A DNA stretch of 8,026 nt from an uncultured Verrucomicrobium sp. (GTDB lineage Bacteria; Verrucomicrobiota; Verrucomicrobiia; Methylacidiphilales; GAS474). The stretch's first letter is position 1. Every line of letters starts with the position of its first letter. A model generated the notes under the pieces. It ran no database searches, was not told where the DNA came from, and was given only the letters and a program-made list of their open reading frames with translations. The DNA is taken from the NCBI GenBank assembly GCA_903889845.1, contig CAISZB010000472.1, positions 1-8,026 of the forward strand. The letters are read 5' to 3'. This document shows positions 1 through 6,159 of this stretch, piece by piece. The position numbers and the translations under genes were made by a program.

Positions 1-1
1 C

Positions 2-1456
2 GGCCTCTTCCTCGCCCTGGGCGGCTGCTCGATGGCCCCGGACTACCAACGGCCCGAAACCCAGGCCACCCTCGCCCCCGCCTGGCCCCAGGGGGAGGCG
101 AAACCGCCCAAGGCCCTCCCCGCGAACCAACCCGCCCCGACGGCCGACCTCATCGGCTGGCGCGACTTCTACACCGATCCCCGCCTCCAGAAGCTGATCG
201 AGCGCTCCCTGGCGAACAATCCCGACCTCCGCCTCGCCGCGCTCAACGTCGAGAAAGCCCGGGCGCAATACCAGATCACGGAGGCCCCCCTCCTCCCGAC
301 GATCGACGCGACCGGTTCCGGCAACCTCCAGCGGACCGCGAAGACCCTCAGCGGCACCGGCTCCCCGGTGACCAGCCACTCCTACACGCTGAGCCTCGGC
401 TTCACCTCCTACGAGCTCGACCTCTTCGGCCGCCTCCGCAGCCTGAAGGCGCAAGCCCTCGACCAGTATCTCTCCCTGAAGGAAACCCAGACGGCGACCC
501 AGATCACCCTCGTCTCCGAGATCGCCGGGGCGTGGTTCACCTGGCTTGCCGACCGCGACACGCTCGCCCTCGACCAGGACATCGTGAAGAGCCAGCGGAC
601 CTCGACCGAGGCCCTCCGCAAGAGCCGCGCCCAGGGCATCGCCACGGAACTCGACCTCCGCGACGCGCAGACCGCCCTCCACGGCTACGAGGCCGACGCC
701 GCCGAGGCGGCCCGGCAGGTCGCCCTCGACCGGAACGCCCTGGAACAGCTCCTGGGCGAGCCCCTCACGCCCGAAGTCGAGACCTACCTCACGAAGGACG
801 CCGCCCTGGACGGGGGGAACGGCGGCAAGAACCCCCTCCTCCTCCGCGACCTGCCCCCCGGCCTCCCCTCCGACCTCCTGGAACGCCGTCCCGACCTCCG
901 CTCCGCCGAGGACACCCTCCGGGCCGCCAACGCGAACATCGGCGCCGCCCGCGCCGCCTTCTTCCCCAGCATCACCCTCACCGCCGCCCTGGGCACCGCC
1001 AGCAACGGCCTCTCCGGCCTCTTCGCGGACGGCTCGAACATCTGGCAGTTCGCCCCGAAGATCAGCCTCCCGATCTTCGACGGCGGCGTGAACCAGGCCA
1101 ACCTCGACGTCGCGAAGGCGAGCCGCGACATCGCCGTGACCCAATACCAGAAGACGATCCAGGCCGCCTTCCGGGAGACCGCCGACGCCCTCGCCTCCCG
1201 CTCCTCCTACCAGGACCAGCTCCGCGCCGTCGAACAGGAGATCGCCGACGCCGCCGAGGCCTACCGGCTCGCGAAGATGCGTTCCGACGCCGGGGTCGAC
1301 ACCCTCCTCAACACCCTCACCCGGCAGCGCACCCTCTTTACCGCGCGCCGCGCCGCGATCACCCTGCGGTTGGCGAAGCTGGAAAACCTCGTCACCCTCT
1401 ACCGCGTCCTCGGCGGAGGGTGGCAGGAGGGGGGAGACGGAACCAAGCCGCTCTGA
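2..1456 (+). CDS. Outer-membrane efflux lipoprotein, NodT/OprM family (5' partial)
   Basis: This is the outer-membrane channel of a tripartite efflux system, normally a trimer docking onto a periplasmic adaptor and an RND or MFS pump. The frame is open from base 2, and 484 residues are visible. Bases 14-28 encode a lipobox ALGGC, so the cysteine at 26-28 should be the lipidated first residue of the mature protein. The following SMAPDYQRP is typical of this family. The ATG at 32 lies after the lipobox and is not the true start, which is upstream of the window; only part of the signal peptide is missing. Two OEP repeats are visible: one around GWRDFYTDPRLQ and YELDLFGRLRS, the second opening with the signature LPSDLLERRPDLRSAE and containing FFPSITL and LPIFDGG. 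Pump and adaptor genes are probably upstream. Substrate cannot be told. Family assignment is very secure. Confidence 0.95.
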   Translation, partial: GLFLALGGCSMAPDYQRPETQATLAPAWPQGEAKPPKALPANQPAPTADLIGWRDFYTDPRLQKLIERSLANNPDLRLAALNVEKARAQYQITEAPLLPTIDATGSGNLQRTAKTLSGTGSPVTSHSYTLSLGFTSYELDLFGRLRSLKAQALDQYLSLKETQTATQITLVSEIAGAWFTWLADRDTLALDQDIVKSQRTSTEALRKSRAQGIATELDLRDAQTALHGYEADAAEAARQVALDRNALEQLLGEPLTPEVETYLTKDAALDGGNGGKNPLLLRDLPPGLPSDLLERRPDLRSAEDTLRAANANIGAARAAFFPSITLTAALGTASNGLSGLFADGSNIWQFAPKISLPIFDGGVNQANLDVAKASRDIAVTQYQKTIQAAFRETADALASRSSYQDQLRAVEQEIADAAEAYRLAKMRSDAGVDTLLNTLTRQRTLFTARRAAITLRLAKLENLVTLYRVLGGGWQEGGDGTKPL

Positions 1457-1575
1457 CCAGCCCCTTCCCATAGTGATTCCTCCCAAGGAGGTTAGATTCA
1501 GCGGAGATGGCGACCGCTCAGAAGTAGGCCTATAGGGATGCGTTCTTCTCCCCACGCCGTATCAGAGCCGGGAGG

Positions 1576-1623
1576 TTTGGAGGGCGGGCACTGCCTGCGC
1601 GATAGCGCAAAGTACCCCCCAAA
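1576..1623. repeat. Imperfect hairpin carrying a 20-mer shared with 7030-7049
   Basis: The outer stem pairs TTTGGAGGG (1576-1584) with CCCCCCAAA (1615-1623), with one mismatch. The inner stem pairs TGCGC (1596-1600) with GCGCA (1605-1609) around a GATA loop, and ACT (1590-1592) with AGT (1611-1613). The 20-mer ACTGCCTGCGCGATAGCGCA at 1590-1609 recurs exactly at 7030-7049, where the palindrome is perfect. An exact 20-base match between two spacers 5.4 kb apart is not expected by chance. This looks like a decayed member of a dispersed palindromic repeat. Its function is unknown. Confidence 0.6.
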
Positions 1624-1692
1624 GGGAAACTAACTGGCAGAGACGGGAGTCAACCCCTCCATTCGTTCAAACGCGCGGACCGCCTCCACCTG

Positions 1693-1730
1693 TACAGGGA
1701 AGCGTAGCGATTGTACCCGGTCCCGAAGGG
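1693..1730 (-). repeat. Dispersed intergenic repeat, copy 1 (downstream of PAP2 gene)
   Basis: This 38-base unit opens with TACAGGGAAGCG and ends in CCCGGTCCCGAAGGG (1716-1730). It aligns without gaps to 3301-3338 (about 29 of 38 identical by eye), and its last 15 bases match 7056-7070 exactly. Read on the minus strand it starts six bases after the PAP2 stop codon and begins CCCUUCGGG, a UUCG-tetraloop hairpin. GTACC (1713-1717) also pairs with GGTAC (1732-1736). A 3'-end role such as transcript stabilisation or termination is possible, but no U-run follows. Confidence 0.6.
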
Positions 1731-1736
1731 TGGTAC

Positions 1737-2528
1737 CTATAACTTCGCGCCCCCCTCTACCTCATTCCTCCGTCGCGCCGCCGCCCCCAGCGGCAGGCCG
1801 AAGGCCAACCCCAAGGTTGCGCCCGTGACCAGGTCGCTGAGGTAATGCCGTCCCAGCCACGCCCGCGACCAGCAAACGCCAATGGCCCCGATGGTCGCCG
1901 GGATTCCGATCTCCGGCAGGGCGACGAGGAGGGCCGAGGCGGTGGCCATCGACGTCGTCGCGTGGCCGGAGGGGAAGCCCTGTAAAAGCGCCGTGGGATG
2001 GGGCCCGTAGAACCCGTCGGGCGGGGCCGAGGGCCGGAGGGAACGACCGAAGGAAACGAGCGGAACGACCTCCGCAGGCGAAGCCCGATGAAGCTGCGCC
2101 GCCGCTTCCGCCGCCGTTGCCGAAGGCCGGGGCCGACCCAGGGTGAGGCGCAGCGTGCTGCCGGGAATCCCCGCCAACGTTGCTGCCAGCAGGGCGGCAA
2201 GCCCGGCCCGCCGCCACGTCTCCCTTTTTGCGACAAGCCCCGCCCCGATCAAGCCGAAAGAAACGATGAACGTCCCCGTGAGGTAATCGCCCCAGAAGCT
2301 GAATGCCTCGGCGGCAGGACCGTAGCCCGGAACCCATGCGCCGTTGTCGATGGGGGTGAGACGTGCAACGGGAAAGTCGTACTGAAAAATAACCAGGAGC
2401 AAGACAAGGACGGCCAGAGCCACTTCCATCCAAAGCCAGGCAGAACCCCGAAGCCTCCCCCGCCACGCCACGACAAGGAGGGCTCGCGCCTCGGAGCCGA
2501 GGGACAGAAAAAGGGAGGGCGGCTTCAT
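1737..2528 (-). CDS. PAP2-family membrane phosphatase
   Basis: This is an integral-membrane acid phosphatase of the PAP2 superfamily, 263 residues. The family dephosphorylates lipid phosphates such as undecaprenyl diphosphate, phosphatidylglycerol phosphate or lipid A. The three-part catalytic signature is present: motif 1 as R127-x6-R134-P135 (lysine is usual at the first position), motif 2 as P186-S187-G188-H189, and motif 3 as S221-R222-x5-H228-x3-D232. H189 and H228 are the expected catalytic histidines. Hydrophobic segments near residues 33-50, 82-100, 108-122, 207-221 and 233-250 suggest five or six membrane spans. The ATG at 2528 lies 13 bases after the glycosyltransferase stop codon, so co-transcription is likely. 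Only GGCGGA directly abutting the ATG resembles a ribosome site. The substrate cannot be read from sequence; a polyprenyl carrier is suggested by the neighbour. Confidence 0.9.
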   Translation of the reverse strand: MKPPSLFLSLGSEARALLVVAWRGRLRGSAWLWMEVALAVLVLLLVIFQYDFPVARLTPIDNGAWVPGYGPAAEAFSFWGDYLTGTFIVSFGLIGAGLVAKRETWRRAGLAALLAATLAGIPGSTLRLTLGRPRPSATAAEAAAQLHRASPAEVVPLVSFGRSLRPSAPPDGFYGPHPTALLQGFPSGHATTSMATASALLVALPEIGIPATIGAIGVCWSRAWLGRHYLSDLVTGATLGLAFGLPLGAAARRRNEVEGGAKL

Positions 2529-2541
2529 TCCGCCAGGTTTC

Positions 2542-3231
2542 TTACCCGAAAAGATTGTACTTCACGATCACGTAGATGGCGCGGACGCCGTCCTTCCAGC
2601 CGATCTTCTTCCCCTGGTCGTAGGTGCGGCCATGGTAGGAGATGCCGATCTCGTAGAAGACGGCCCGCTTCTTGGCGAGCTTCGAGGTGATCTCCGGCTC
2701 GAAGCCGAAGCGCTTCTCCTCGATCGTGATCGACTGGATCACTTCCCGCCGGAAGGCCTTGTAGCCCGTCTCCATGTCGGTGAGGTTGAGGTTCGTGAAC
2801 ATGTTCGAGAGGAGCGTCAGGAAGGCGTTCCCCATATAGTGCCAGAAGTAGACGACGCGATGGGCGCCGCTCCCCATGAAGCGCGACCCGTAGACGACGT
2901 CGGCCCCCATCTTCTCGATCGGGGCGATGAGCTCGGGATAGTGGACGGGATCGTATTCGAGGTCGGCGTCCTGGATGAGGACGATGTCCCCCGTCGCCTT
3001 CTGGAAGCCGGTGTTGCAGGCCGCGCCCTTCCCCTGGTTCTTGTCGTGGTAGAAGACCTTCGCCACGTTCTGCGGGACGATCTTGTCCCGGAGGATATCC
3101 CGCGTGCCGTCGACGGAGCAGTCGTCGACGATGATGATCTCGGCATCGGGGGCCTGCTCCCGGACCCGGGCGAGGATCGTCTCGATCGTTTTTTTCTCGT
3201 TAAAGCAGGGGATGATGATGGACAGCTTCAT
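2542..3231 (-). CDS. Family-2 glycosyltransferase (polyprenyl-phosphate sugar transferase-like)
   Basis: This 229-residue GT-A fold enzyme belongs to glycosyltransferase family 2 and resembles dolichyl/polyprenyl-phosphate mannosyl- or glucosyltransferases. The N-terminus MKLSIIIPCFNE begins the nucleotide-binding fold. VDD is at 35-37, GKGAACNTG near 67-75, the metal-binding DAD at 88-90, and YGSRFMG near 114-120. The C-terminal part has GFEPEITSKLAKK and HGRTYDQGKKIGWKDG (200-215), typical of the bacterial DPM1-like group. No C-terminal membrane segment is present, so it is probably a peripheral enzyme. The ATG at 3231 fits the family start exactly; an upstream TTG at 3273 would add 14 non-homologous residues. 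The next gene, a PAP2 phosphatase, starts 13 bases later, suggesting a shared lipid-linked sugar pathway. Donor and acceptor are not determined. Confidence 0.92.
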   Translation of the reverse strand: MKLSIIIPCFNEKKTIETILARVREQAPDAEIIIVDDCSVDGTRDILRDKIVPQNVAKVFYHDKNQGKGAACNTGFQKATGDIVLIQDADLEYDPVHYPELIAPIEKMGADVVYGSRFMGSGAHRVVYFWHYMGNAFLTLLSNMFTNLNLTDMETGYKAFRREVIQSITIEEKRFGFEPEITSKLAKKRAVFYEIGISYHGRTYDQGKKIGWKDGVRAIYVIVKYNLFG

Positions 3232-3243
3232 GAAAGAGCGGAA

Positions 3244-3273
3244 AGCGTAGTCGGGATCGGGGGACGATGGCAA
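3244..3273 (-). promoter_or_regulatory. Possible promoter of the glycosyltransferase-PAP2 operon
   Basis: On the minus strand TTGCCA (3273-3268) resembles a -35 box, and TACGCT (3249-3244), 18 bases further, is a poor -10 box. Its end is 12 bases from the ATG at 3231, implying a leader of only a few bases. This is a weak motif match. Confidence 0.2.
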
Positions 3274-3277
3274 GGCC

Positions 3278-3338
3278 CGTCCTTCCCATAGTTCCAGCCA
3301 TACAGGGAAGCGACGCGCTTATGTCCAGCCCCGCAGGG
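3278..3338 (-). repeat. Dispersed intergenic repeat, copy 2 (downstream of the GGDEF regulator)
   Basis: The part at 3301-3338 is colinear with copy 1 (1693-1730): it opens with the identical TACAGGGAAGCG and ends in CCCCGCAGGG. Here the head lies in a stem: CGTCCTTCCC (3278-3287) pairs with GGGAAG-C-GACG (3305-3315), ten base pairs with one bulged C. The 12-mer at 3281-3292 also recurs at 1463-1474. On the minus strand the unit begins 20 bases after the stop of the receiver-GGDEF gene and lies ahead of the glycosyltransferase start. It may separate the two transcripts, but there is no U-run. Confidence 0.55.
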
Positions 3339-3358
3339 AAGGCATTCTCCGCGCCTCC

Positions 3359-4246
3359 CTACCTCGGCCTCGCCCGCTTCGCCTCATAAAGCGCCGCGTC
3401 GGCCTGGTTCAGAATCGCTTCGAGCTGGATCGGCTCGCCCGGCTTCGGGCGATGGAAACCGAGGCTCATTGAGACGCGGTAGGGACGGCCCGACTCGGAG
3501 TTGATCCGGGCTAGTTCCTCCCGGATGCGGAGCGCCAGGCGCTCCTCGGCCCCTTCCTGGGCGCGGAGGAGGAGGACGACGAATTCGTCCCCGCCGATGC
3601 GGGCGGAGATGGCGTCGGCGGTCGTCGCCCCCTTGAGGGCCTCCCCGGCGTGGGCGATGGCCCAGTCTCCGGCGGCGTGGCCGTGGGTGTCGTTGATCGG
3701 CTTGAGGCCGTCGAGGTCGGCGAAGAGGACGAGGGCCTCCCCGCCCTGCCGCGCCGCCAGTTCCTCCCCGGCGACGCTCAGGAAACCGCGCCGGTTGTAG
3801 AGGCCGGTGAGGGGGTCGATGAGGGAAGCCTGAAGCAGGTGCTCCCGCTCCCGATGCCGCTCCTTTGCATAGCGGATCGCGCGGAGGAGGAGAGGGGCCG
3901 TCACCTGCGATTTGACGAGGTAATCCTGGGCGCCGAACTGGAGCGCCTTCAACCCCATCTGGTCGTCGTCGAGGGAGGTGAGGACGACGACGGGAGTCTT
4001 CCAGAAGGCCTTCCCCGCGCGGGCGACGGTCGCCGCGCCGGTGCTGTCGGGCAGGGAAAGATCGAGGAGGACGAGGTCGAAGGCCTCGGTCTGGGCCATG
4101 TCGATCCCTTCCTGGAGGAGCTCGCACTGGCGGACCTGGAAGGAGAGGTTCGTCTCCTTCAGGGTCTCCTCCAGCAGCAGGGCATCGCCCCGGTTGTCCT
4201 CAATCAGGAGTATGCGTAATGGGACGGAAGAGGCGGGGCCGCTCAT
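3359..4246 (-). CDS. Response regulator with diguanylate cyclase (receiver-GGDEF)
   Basis: This 295-residue cytoplasmic protein joins a phosphorylation-controlled receiver to a GGDEF domain that makes cyclic di-GMP from two GTP. In the receiver (about 10-130), E16-D17 form the acidic pocket, D62 in LLDLSLPD is the phosphoacceptor, and T90 and K112 complete the switch. A short linker with KERHREREHLL leads to DPLTGLYNRRGF (144-155), the usual GGDEF opening. D177 in DLDGLKPIND and the intact GGDEF at 218-222 supply metal and substrate binding, so activity is expected. The position of the inhibitory RxxD site (209-212) reads TADA, so product inhibition through the classic I-site is probably absent. 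No cognate kinase is visible. The ATG at 4246 has no Shine-Dalgarno sequence. The gene is divergent from cimA, and a link between them is not evident. Confidence 0.95.
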   Translation of the reverse strand: MSGPASSVPLRILLIEDNRGDALLLEETLKETNLSFQVRQCELLQEGIDMAQTEAFDLVLLDLSLPDSTGAATVARAGKAFWKTPVVVLTSLDDDQMGLKALQFGAQDYLVKSQVTAPLLLRAIRYAKERHREREHLLQASLIDPLTGLYNRRGFLSVAGEELAARQGGEALVLFADLDGLKPINDTHGHAAGDWAIAHAGEALKGATTADAISARIGGDEFVVLLLRAQEGAEERLALRIREELARINSESGRPYRVSMSLGFHRPKPGEPIQLEAILNQADAALYEAKRARPR

Positions 4247-4258
4247 GAGAACGGGACT

Positions 4259-4287
4259 ATCTCAGCCGAATGCCCCGCCGATTTCAA
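4259..4287 (-). promoter_or_regulatory. Possible promoter of the receiver-GGDEF gene
   Basis: On the minus strand TTGAAA (4287-4282) is a good -35 match. TGAGAT (4264-4259) lies 17 bases further as a poor -10, with GATAGT (4261-4256) as an alternative at 20 bases. Either would place transcription start within a few bases of the ATG at 4246. Confidence 0.22.
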
Positions 4288-4304
4288 CCCCGGCGTTTGT
4301 TTTT
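4276..4304 (+). terminator. Small terminator-like hairpin with T-run
   Basis: CGCCG (4276-4280) pairs with CGGCG (4291-4295) across a ten-base loop and is followed directly by TTTGTTTTT (4296-4304). This has the form of an intrinsic terminator for rightward transcripts. The only rightward transcription entering it would be antisense to the GGDEF gene, so it may insulate cimA. The stem is short, and it overlaps the candidate minus-strand promoter. Confidence 0.35.
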
Positions 4305-4314
4305 GGGAATGTTT

Positions 4315-4360
4315 GGGGGCGAAAGGAGAGCGAAGGGGTCCCCTTCTCCTTCGCGCCCCC
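4315..4360. promoter_or_regulatory. Strong imperfect hairpin upstream of cimA
   Basis: Three matched blocks face each other: GGGGGCG (4315-4321) with CGCCCCC (4354-4360), AAGGAGA (4323-4329) with TCTCCTT (4345-4351), and AGGGG (4334-4338) with CCCCT (4340-4344). They are separated by an A/CG internal loop and a GCGA bulge. That gives close to 19 paired positions, less the innermost ones lost to the loop. No T-run follows on either strand, so it is not a standard terminator. It ends 11 bases before the candidate cimA -35 box, so it could be an operator-like inverted repeat or part of an upstream transcript. No known riboswitch was recognised. Confidence 0.5.
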
Positions 4361-4371
4361 CCATTAAGGGC

Positions 4372-4399
4372 GTGCAATGCCCCCGTCCCAGAGTATAGT
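4372..4399 (+). promoter_or_regulatory. cimA: Possible cimA promoter
   Basis: TATAGT at 4394-4399 matches five of six -10 consensus bases. GTGCAA at 4372-4377, 16 bases upstream, is a weak -35. Transcription would start near 4406, about ten bases before the chosen cimA ATG, leaving no room for a Shine-Dalgarno sequence. The in-frame ATG at 4377 would then lie within the promoter, which argues against it as the start. Confidence 0.35.
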
Positions 4400-4415
4400 C
4401 TCCCTTCCCCCGCCC

Positions 4416-6020
4416 ATGAAACCGAAAGTCGCCCTCTACGACACGACCTTGCGCGACGGCGCGCAGGCCGAAGGGATCAATTTTTCCACCGCCGACAAGC
4501 TGCGCATCGCCGCGCGGCTTGACGCCTTCGGGGCCGACTATATCGAGGGCGGTTGGCCGGGGAGCAACCCGAAGGACATCGAGTTCTTCGAGCGCGTCCG
4601 CGACCTGCCCCTGGCCCACGCGAAGGTCGCCGCCTTCGGCAGCACGCGCCGGATGGGCGTCGCCGTCGATCAGGACCCGCAGGTCCGCCTCCTGCTGGAG
4701 GCGGGCACCCCCGTCGTGACGATCTACGGGAAGACCTCCCTGCGCCATGTCCGCGAGGTCCTGCGGACGACGCCGGAGGAAAACCTGGCCATGATCGCCG
4801 AGACCGTCGCCTTCCTGAAGGAGAACGGCCGCGAGGTGGTCTACGACGCGGAGCACGCCTTCGACGGCTACCGGGAAGACCCCGACTACGCGCTGGCCTG
4901 CTTCAAGGCGGCCCGGGACGCCGGGGCGGCCTGCGTGGTCCTCTGCGACACGAACGGCGGCTCCCTCCCCGACTTCGTTTCCGAAATGACGAAGGCGGCC
5001 ATCGCCCACCTCGGCGGCACCCCCGTCGGCATCCACACCCACGACGACGGCGGCCTGGGCGTCGCCAACGCGCTCGCCGCCGTCGCGGCGGGGGTCCGGC
5101 ACGTCCAGGGGACCCTCAACGGCTACGGGGAACGGAACGGGAACTGCAACCTCACCACCGTCATCCCGAACCTCCAGCTGAAGATGGGTTATCCCCTCCT
5201 CCCGGAGGTGAAGCTGACCCAGCTGCGCGACCTCTCCCTCTTCGTCGACGAGACCGCGAACCAGCGCCCGAACATCCGCGCCCCGTTCGTCGGCCAAGCC
5301 TCCTTCGCCCACAAGGGGGGGACCCACGTCAACGCCGTCAACAAGGTCGCCGCGAGCTACGAGCACATCGTCCCGGAAACCGTCGGCAACGCCCGCCGCG
5401 TCCTGGTCAGCGAGCTGGCGGGCGGCGCCAACGTGATGATGAAGGCCCGGGAGCTGGGCATCGCCCTCGACGAGAAAGCGCCGGAAACCCGTGCCATCCT
5501 GGAAGAAGTGAAACGGCTGGAGAACGACGGCTACGAGTTCGAGGGGGCCGACGCCTCCTTCGAGCTCCTCATCCGCCGGGCGCGCGGGGAGTACCGCCCC
5601 TTCTTCGACCTATTGGAATACCACGTCTCGATCCGCAAGGACCCGGAGCGCGCGATCGACCTTTGCGAGGCCACGGTGAAAATCTCCACGCCGCCCCGGG
5701 ACGGCCGCGTCCACCAGGGTTATGAGGTGGCCGAGGGGGACGGCCCCGTCAACGCCCTCGACGCCGCGCTGCGCAAGGCCCTCACCGTCTTCTATCCCGA
5801 CGTCGCCCGGGTTGCCCTCACCGATTATAAGGTGCGCATCGTGAACTCCTCCTTCGGCAGCGGGAGCGGCGCCCGCGTCCGCGTCTTCATCGAGTCGGGC
5901 GCCGGCGAGCAGAGCTGGAGCACCGTCGGCGTCTCGACGAACATCGTCGAGGCCTCCTGGCTGGCGTTGACGGAGAGCTTAGAGTATTTTCTGTACCGTC
6001 GGCAGGCCGCGGAAAAATAG
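4416..6020 (+). CDS. cimA: Citramalate synthase
   Basis: CimA condenses pyruvate with acetyl-CoA to (R)-citramalate, the first step of the threonine-independent route to 2-oxobutyrate and isoleucine. The 534-residue length fits the family. The N-terminal HMGL-like TIM barrel opens with LYDTTLRDGAQ (7-17), which carries the metal ligand D14 and catalytic R13. H207-T208-H209-D210 gives the two histidine metal ligands, and GYGERNGNCNL (236-246) is the conserved glycine-rich motif. AHKGGTHVNAV (from H299 one residue on) matches the linker region of CimA rather than isopropylmalate synthase. Residues from about 400 form the LeuA-type regulatory dimer domain, where isoleucine commonly inhibits; that is family knowledge, not shown here. 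The ATG at 4416 puts MKPKVALYDTTLRDG in register with relatives; the in-frame ATG at 4377 adds 13 unlike residues. No Shine-Dalgarno sequence is seen. No leuCD or ilv genes lie adjacent. Confidence 0.95.
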   Translation: MKPKVALYDTTLRDGAQAEGINFSTADKLRIAARLDAFGADYIEGGWPGSNPKDIEFFERVRDLPLAHAKVAAFGSTRRMGVAVDQDPQVRLLLEAGTPVVTIYGKTSLRHVREVLRTTPEENLAMIAETVAFLKENGREVVYDAEHAFDGYREDPDYALACFKAARDAGAACVVLCDTNGGSLPDFVSEMTKAAIAHLGGTPVGIHTHDDGGLGVANALAAVAAGVRHVQGTLNGYGERNGNCNLTTVIPNLQLKMGYPLLPEVKLTQLRDLSLFVDETANQRPNIRAPFVGQASFAHKGGTHVNAVNKVAASYEHIVPETVGNARRVLVSELAGGANVMMKARELGIALDEKAPETRAILEEVKRLENDGYEFEGADASFELLIRRARGEYRPFFDLLEYHVSIRKDPERAIDLCEATVKISTPPRDGRVHQGYEVAEGDGPVNALDAALRKALTVFYPDVARVALTDYKVRIVNSSFGSGSGARVRVFIESGAGEQSWSTVGVSTNIVEASWLALTESLEYFLYRRQAAEK

Positions 6021-6124
6021 CGCTGCGGCGGCAAGCAATCCGCAAGGAAAGCGTTGCTCCGGACCGAGGAACCTTCTAAAAACGGCACCTCCCCTTTATT
6101 CCGCTAGGGCTGAGGGGGGGACCT

Positions 6125-6146
6125 ATTTCTGTCCCATTTCTGCGCC
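6125..6146. repeat. Tandem 11-base direct repeat
   Basis: ATTTCTGTCCC (6125-6135) is followed without a gap by ATTTCTGCGCC (6136-6146), nine of eleven bases identical. The period is about one helical turn, which would suit two regulator sites on the same DNA face. It may equally be chance. Confidence 0.35.
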
Positions 6147-6159
6147 ATTGTGCGCGAAA

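Larger units (their letters stand above)
1457..1736. other. Non-coding spacer between convergent efflux and PAP2 genes
   Basis: This 280-base tail-to-tail spacer has no credible ORF. It holds several short palindromes. CCTCC/GGAGG (1479-1483 and 1487-1491) begins 22 bases after the efflux stop and may be a weak terminator stem, but no T-run follows. AGCGG/CCGCT occurs at 1500-1504 and 1514-1518. Larger repeat-related hairpins at 1576-1623 and 1693-1730 are listed separately. The 12-mer CCTTCCCATAGT (1463-1474) recurs at 3281-3292. No tRNA or known riboswitch fold was recognised. Confidence 0.6.

Noticed and set aside
532..1473. Long open frame of 313 codons in another plus frame over the efflux gene
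   Set aside because: Its translation is almost entirely Arg, Pro, Gly and His, typical of a shifted frame in GC-rich DNA, while the overlapping frame gives a clear efflux protein.
1485..1527. Perfect AAGGAGG followed by an ATG at 1507
   Set aside because: The reading frame ends after six codons, and the spacing is too long. The GGAGG is better explained as one arm of a small hairpin.
1457..1736. Possible tRNA, riboswitch or small RNA in the spacer
   Set aside because: Only short palindromes were found, with no cloverleaf, CCA end or recognisable riboswitch core.
3232..3273. TTG start extending the glycosyltransferase by 14 residues
   Set aside because: The ATG at 3231 gives the canonical GT2 N-terminus; the extension has no homology-like features.
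2632..3291. Plus-strand open frame of 219 codons over the glycosyltransferase
   Set aside because: It is the antisense mirror of a conserved GT2 enzyme, rich in Val/Asp/Glu/Leu, with no recognisable motif.
4377..4415. Upstream in-frame ATG of cimA
   Set aside because: The 13 added residues do not resemble the family N-terminus, and the codon lies within the likely promoter.
4284..5366. Antisense open frame of 360 codons over cimA
   Set aside because: It mirrors a conserved cimA frame, its composition is low-complexity Val/Gly/Asp/Glu, and no family is recognisable.
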